Source: Hyphomicrobiales bacterium (GTDB taxonomy: Bacteria; Pseudomonadota; Alphaproteobacteria; Rhizobiales; Rhizobiaceae). Taken from it: DNA of 64,000 nt. Shown in pieces: positions 60,931-64,000 of the stretch. The stretch covers positions 1 through 64,000 of the forward strand of contig JAALLE010000007.1 of assembly GCA_011087605.1 (NCBI GenBank). Direction: 5' to 3'. Within the stretch, counting starts at the first letter, position 1, and each line of letters starts with the position of its first letter. The notes under the pieces are model-generated. The model saw only the letters and a list, made by a program, of their open reading frames with translations. It did no database searches and was not told the origin of the DNA. A program made the position numbers and the translations under genes.

Positions 60931-61598
60931 TGAACGCACTTGAAAAATTGGATGGGAAATTGGTTGTCTCATGCCAACCCGTTGACGATGGTCCCATGGA
61001 TCGTCCGGAGATTACTGCTGCCATGGCTCTCGCCGCCGCCGCAGGTGGAGCTGCCGGATTGCGCCTTGAAGGGCTTGATAATCTGGCCGCCACCCGCTCC
61101 CTGACCGAGCTTCCAATTATCGGTATCGTCAAGCGAGACCTCGCGGATTCTGAAGTGCGCATTTCTCCTTTCAGGCAAGACATAGTTGATCTGGCAGAAC
61201 TGGGGGCAGACATAATCGCATATGACGCAACCCAAAGGCCAAGGCCGGAACCAACCGCACAACTGGTCGAACAGATTAAACAAAGTGGCAAAATCGCCAT
61301 GGCAGATTGCGCCACTCTCGCAGACGCCAAACAGGCCCTGAGTGAAGGCGCCGATATCATCGGGACAACGCTTTCTGGCTACGCTTATCACATCGCGCCA
61401 GACGGAACCGCACCTGACACTGCACTTGTCGGTGAGTTTGCAAAACTTACTGGCTTCGTTATGGCAGAGGGCCGCTACAACAGCCCTGCTCTCGCCGCGC
61501 GCGCGATGGCGGCGGGCGCTAATTGTGTCACCGTCGGCAGCGCTGTCACCCGTGTCGAACACATTACCGACTGGTTTGTTCAGGCGGTCGCACGATGA
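60930..61598 (+). CDS. N-acetylmannosamine-6-phosphate 2-epimerase NanE-like
   Basis: A 222-residue TIM-barrel enzyme of the NanE family, which interconverts ManNAc-6-P and GlcNAc-6-P. LVVSCQPVDDGPMDRPEI opens the protein; the catalytic lysine is in LPIIGIVKRDLADS and the glutamate in GFVMAEGRYNSPALA. DIIGTTLSGY and CVTVGSAVTRVEHITDWF bind phosphate. No sialic acid lyase (NanA) or transporter is nearby, so the source sugar is not evident. Overlaps GntR by TAATG and the ROK kinase by ATGA. Confidence 0.88.
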   Translation: MNALEKLDGKLVVSCQPVDDGPMDRPEITAAMALAAAAGGAAGLRLEGLDNLAATRSLTELPIIGIVKRDLADSEVRISPFRQDIVDLAELGADIIAYDATQRPRPEPTAQLVEQIKQSGKIAMADCATLADAKQALSEGADIIGTTLSGYAYHIAPDGTAPDTALVGEFAKLTGFVMAEGRYNSPALAARAMAAGANCVTVGSAVTRVEHITDWFVQAVAR

Positions 61599-62506
61599 GC
61601 AACACGCTTGCGCCAAGTGGTATCGCAGTTGACCTTGGCGGCACCAAGATTTCTGCAGCCCGAGTAACCCGCGGCACTGTTGGAGACATTATCAAGGTGG
61701 AAACCGACTCCAATGCATCAACCGACAGTCAGATCACTGCGATTTGCGAGCTGATAAAAAAGATTGGCCCATCCCCCCGCGGTGGCGAGGGCATTGGCGG
61801 TACTGCCGACAACATCGGCGTCGCGGTGGCCGGACGAGTTAGCAAGGACGGTGATTGGTATGCGGTCAATTCGGAAATACTGACACAGATCGACAAAGTG
61901 CCGCTGCGCAAAATGCTGGCACAACGATTGGGGCAAGACGTCACGGTTGAAAATGATGCCACCGCCGCCGCGTTGGGAGAATTCGCCTGTGGTGCTGGCA
62001 ACAACAGCAATTCATTCGCCTACATCACCGTATCCACTGGCGTTGGTGGCGGTATAATATTGGACGGCAGGCCCGTCGTCTCCGGTTCGGGGCTGGCGGG
62101 GCATATCGGTTTTACCACTTCCAGAATGCAAGGCGACGACTGTGGAAGCGGTCGCACCAATACAGTGGAAAGCATTGCTTCTGGACGCGCGCTTTCTGCC
62201 CGAGCCACCAAACTTGGCCATGCGGGATTGTCCGGCAAACAAGTCTACGATGCGCATCTTTCCGGCGCGGCATGGGCCACCCAACTGGTGTCTGATTCAG
62301 CCGCCGCGATTGCCGAATTGAGCACCAATCTGAAATCCGTTCTGGATGTCGACGCCGCGGTAATCGGTGGCGGCGTCGGTCTGGCTGAAGGATATGTGGA
62401 GCTTGTTGAAGTGCATCTGCAAAGTGAACCTCCACTGTTTCGACCAAAAGTGCATCGCGCAGCCCTGGCAGAGAATTCAGCCCTGATTGGTGTTCTGGTT
62501 CGTTAA
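61595..62506 (+). CDS. ROK-family sugar kinase (NanK-like)
   Basis: A 303-residue ROK kinase likely to phosphorylate an N-acyl-hexosamine such as ManNAc. The phosphate loop is IAVDLGGTKISAARV, the catalytic Asp is in VENDATAAALGEF, and GVGGGIILDG precedes the histidine GHIGF. The usual zinc motif CxCGxxGCxE is degenerate here (DDCGSGRTNTVESIASG), with only one cysteine left. ATG 61595 overlaps the nanE stop as ATGA; the track start at 61523 lies inside nanE. It converges with the sulfatase by four bases. Confidence 0.87.
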   Translation: MSNTLAPSGIAVDLGGTKISAARVTRGTVGDIIKVETDSNASTDSQITAICELIKKIGPSPRGGEGIGGTADNIGVAVAGRVSKDGDWYAVNSEILTQIDKVPLRKMLAQRLGQDVTVENDATAAALGEFACGAGNNSNSFAYITVSTGVGGGIILDGRPVVSGSGLAGHIGFTTSRMQGDDCGSGRTNTVESIASGRALSARATKLGHAGLSGKQVYDAHLSGAAWATQLVSDSAAAIAELSTNLKSVLDVDAAVIGGGVGLAEGYVELVEVHLQSEPPLFRPKVHRAALAENSALIGVLVR

Positions 62507-63897
62507 GACAGGTTTGAGTTAAATTCGGCGCGCCAATTGGGCAATAGTGGATCACCCGTTTGTTCCAGAAAATCATTCAATTCCAGTCGCAATGCGGCAA
62601 CCCGCGACTGATGTTCATCCTGTCCAATCAAGTTGCAGATCTCAGCTGGATCATTTTCAAGATCAAACAGTTCACCACCCTGATCGCGATACCAGACATA
62701 TTTAAACCGCTGCCGTTCGATCATCCGCCAGTCGGTGACATTCATCCAGTCGCCGATGGGTCGGTGCATGGCAAAGGACGCCGGATTGTTGGGATCGGAC
62801 CAATCAGCGCGCATTAAATCACGCCCCGGCCAGTCTGTGTTCGACTGCAAATCAGTCAGGGCAGCAAGCGTTGGCGCCACGTCAACCAGGCAGGCGGGCA
62901 TGTCGGTACGTGAATTTTCCGCAATCGATCCCGGACAACGCATTATCAATGGCACACGGATTGACTCATCATAGGGCACCATTTTCTGCCACAGGCCGTG
63001 GGCACCAAGATTTTCCCCATGATCCGACGTGTAAATGACGATCGTATCGTCCAGCAGGCCCTGCTCTTCCATCTCGTCGATGACCCGCCCGACCATATCG
63101 TCGATCATTGTGACAAATCCCCAATATACCGCGTAACTCGCCCGCCAGGCGTTGAAGTCTTCACCATGGTCGAGGAACAGCTGGCGATAGTAGCTGGTCT
63201 TGTTGACGTTGTGTTCGCCGGTCTGAGGACCGAAATTTGCGGGAAGCGGAACATCTTTTGGGTCATACATGGAAAAGTACGGTTCCGGGATCATGAACGG
63301 TGGATGTGGCCCGTTATAGGAGACCACCTGAAAGAATGGTTTTTCCGTGTCGCGGTCGCGGATCATCTGCAGGGCAAAATCGGTGACATAGGCCTCATTG
63401 GTTTTGTTCACCGGCAGATCCTGACAATGAACTTTCGGAATGGACATGGAAGGTGTGCGCGTGGTCCGGGTGGCCGGATCGTTGAACATCCAGCCGTCAA
63501 TCAACCCCTGATCCTTGCACCACTGACTATAGACCGGGGTGCTGTCGCCGGCGTGATTGTCGGTGAAGTCGCCAATATTCCCCTCCCCCATATGCCACTT
63601 TCCGGCATAGTTGATCTGGTATCCGGCGCTTCGAAAATGATCCAGCATCTCACAGGATGTCAGATAACCATCCTGGTTGGACATCATGTCATTTTGGGTT
63701 GGATAGAGACCGGTAAACAGCGACGCCCGTGACGGCAGGCACAGGGGGCACGGTGTCATCGCACGGTCGAAACTGACACCCTCTTTCGCCAGACGGTCTA
63801 TATTGGGCGTACGACAGGGGGTCTGGCCGCGAAATCCCAGCGTATCTGGACGTTGCTGATCGGTGAGGATGAGCAGGACATTGGGTTTCTTGGTCAT
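62503..63897 (-). CDS. Type I sulfatase
   Basis: A 464-residue sulfatase without signal peptide. The formylglycine motif is complete: CLPSRASLFTG (Cys53-x-Pro-Ser-Arg). Metal ligands are in LTDQQRPDTL and IYTSDHGENLGAHGLW, the latter typical of heparan/glycan and choline sulfatases. ATG 63897 (MTKKPNVLLI) is chosen; the track start adds 27 unconserved residues that overlap the upstream gene. Opposite the NanE/ROK operon, it may release sulfate from an amino sugar before phosphorylation (inference). Confidence 0.91.
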   Translation of the reverse strand: MTKKPNVLLILTDQQRPDTLGFRGQTPCRTPNIDRLAKEGVSFDRAMTPCPLCLPSRASLFTGLYPTQNDMMSNQDGYLTSCEMLDHFRSAGYQINYAGKWHMGEGNIGDFTDNHAGDSTPVYSQWCKDQGLIDGWMFNDPATRTTRTPSMSIPKVHCQDLPVNKTNEAYVTDFALQMIRDRDTEKPFFQVVSYNGPHPPFMIPEPYFSMYDPKDVPLPANFGPQTGEHNVNKTSYYRQLFLDHGEDFNAWRASYAVYWGFVTMIDDMVGRVIDEMEEQGLLDDTIVIYTSDHGENLGAHGLWQKMVPYDESIRVPLIMRCPGSIAENSRTDMPACLVDVAPTLAALTDLQSNTDWPGRDLMRADWSDPNNPASFAMHRPIGDWMNVTDWRMIERQRFKYVWYRDQGGELFDLENDPAEICNLIGQDEHQSRVAALRLELNDFLEQTGDPLLPNWRAEFNSNLS

Positions 63898-63904
63898 GTC
63901 TTCG

Positions 63905-64000
63905 TCAGTCTTTGCTGTTTGGTGTGAGATAGGCGCTGGTGGCGTCAAACTGACCTGACTGGGTGCGCCACTGTCCATTGAATTTCGCCACGCAATCGCG
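63905..64000 (-). CDS. C-terminus of a gene running off the right edge
   Basis: The minus strand is open from the window edge for 31 codons (ending ...FDATSAYLTPNSKD) and stops seven bases before the sulfatase ATG, as expected for the upstream gene of the same operon. Too short to assign a family. Confidence 0.45.
   Translation of the reverse strand, partial: RDCVAKFNGQWRTQSGQFDATSAYLTPNSKD

Noticed and set aside
1-64000. CRISPR arrays, insertion sequences, prophage or toxin-antitoxin modules
   Set aside because: No regularly spaced repeats, transposase, integrase, phage structural genes or toxin-antitoxin pairs were recognised on either strand.

Overview
The window reads as chromosomal DNA of an alphaproteobacterium, most likely Hyphomicrobiales (Rhizobiales), perhaps a free-living or marine member. 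The grounds are two Omp2-type porins, a long-form LeuA, the glxB-C-D/glnT arrangement known from rhizobia, the order DUF1285 / CoA-Nudix / cca beside MoxR / DUF58 / DUF4159, and a formiminoglutamate-deiminase type histidine pathway. I see no rRNA, tRNA, CRISPR array, prophage or insertion sequence.

Layout. 0-23 kb is a dense conserved block: trmL, an acetyltransferase and hemF; a minus-strand operon (DUF1285, Nudix, cca, short Nudix); a four-gene overlapping plus-strand envelope/stress operon (MoxR ATPase, DUF58, DUF4159, membrane protein); assorted housekeeping enzymes; leuA behind a leucine-codon leader peptide; a PilZ protein, an acyl-CoA ligase, and a secreted repeat protein with a peptidoglycan-binding tail. 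23-28 kb holds two divergent porin paralogues around a very AT-rich intergenic island, then a PhoX-type protein. 28-44 kb is a regulator-rich accessory stretch: RidA, a frameshifted LuxR, a PAS protein, a sulfatase, an SDR, a nicotinamidase, two LysR/target pairs, two OmpR-type winged-helix proteins fused to unusual effectors (TolB/TPR and alpha/beta-hydrolase), and a membrane class III nucleotide cyclase. 44-51 kb is the hut locus, hutF diverging from hutI-H-G-U over a HutC-type operator. 51-64 kb is a catabolic/nitrogen region: enolase-superfamily enzyme, class I aldolase, PfkB kinase, glxB-C-D-glnT, a GntR regulator with its own operators, NanE epimerase, ROK kinase and a second sulfatase.

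How they work together. The hut genes convert histidine to glutamate and formate by the five-step route (HutH, HutU, HutI, HutF, HutG). The neighbouring glx/glnT genes also act on glutamate or glutamine amide nitrogen, but their substrate is unknown. Kinase plus aldolase beside an acid-sugar dehydratase suggests dehydration, phosphorylation and cleavage of a sugar acid. Sulfatase, ROK kinase and NanE suggest desulfation, phosphorylation and epimerisation of an amino sugar. These pathway statements are inference.

Signs of decay or sequence error: three genes (a DUF1330-like gene, a LuxR gene, hutF) are each broken by exactly one missing base in a C/G run, which favours homopolymer undercalling or slippage. 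Two short remnants absent from the ORF track (a periplasmic binding protein N-terminus at 52.8-53.0 kb and a dihydrofolate-reductase-family N-terminus at 59.8-60.0 kb) bracket the aldolase-to-glnT operon and look like true gene decay.
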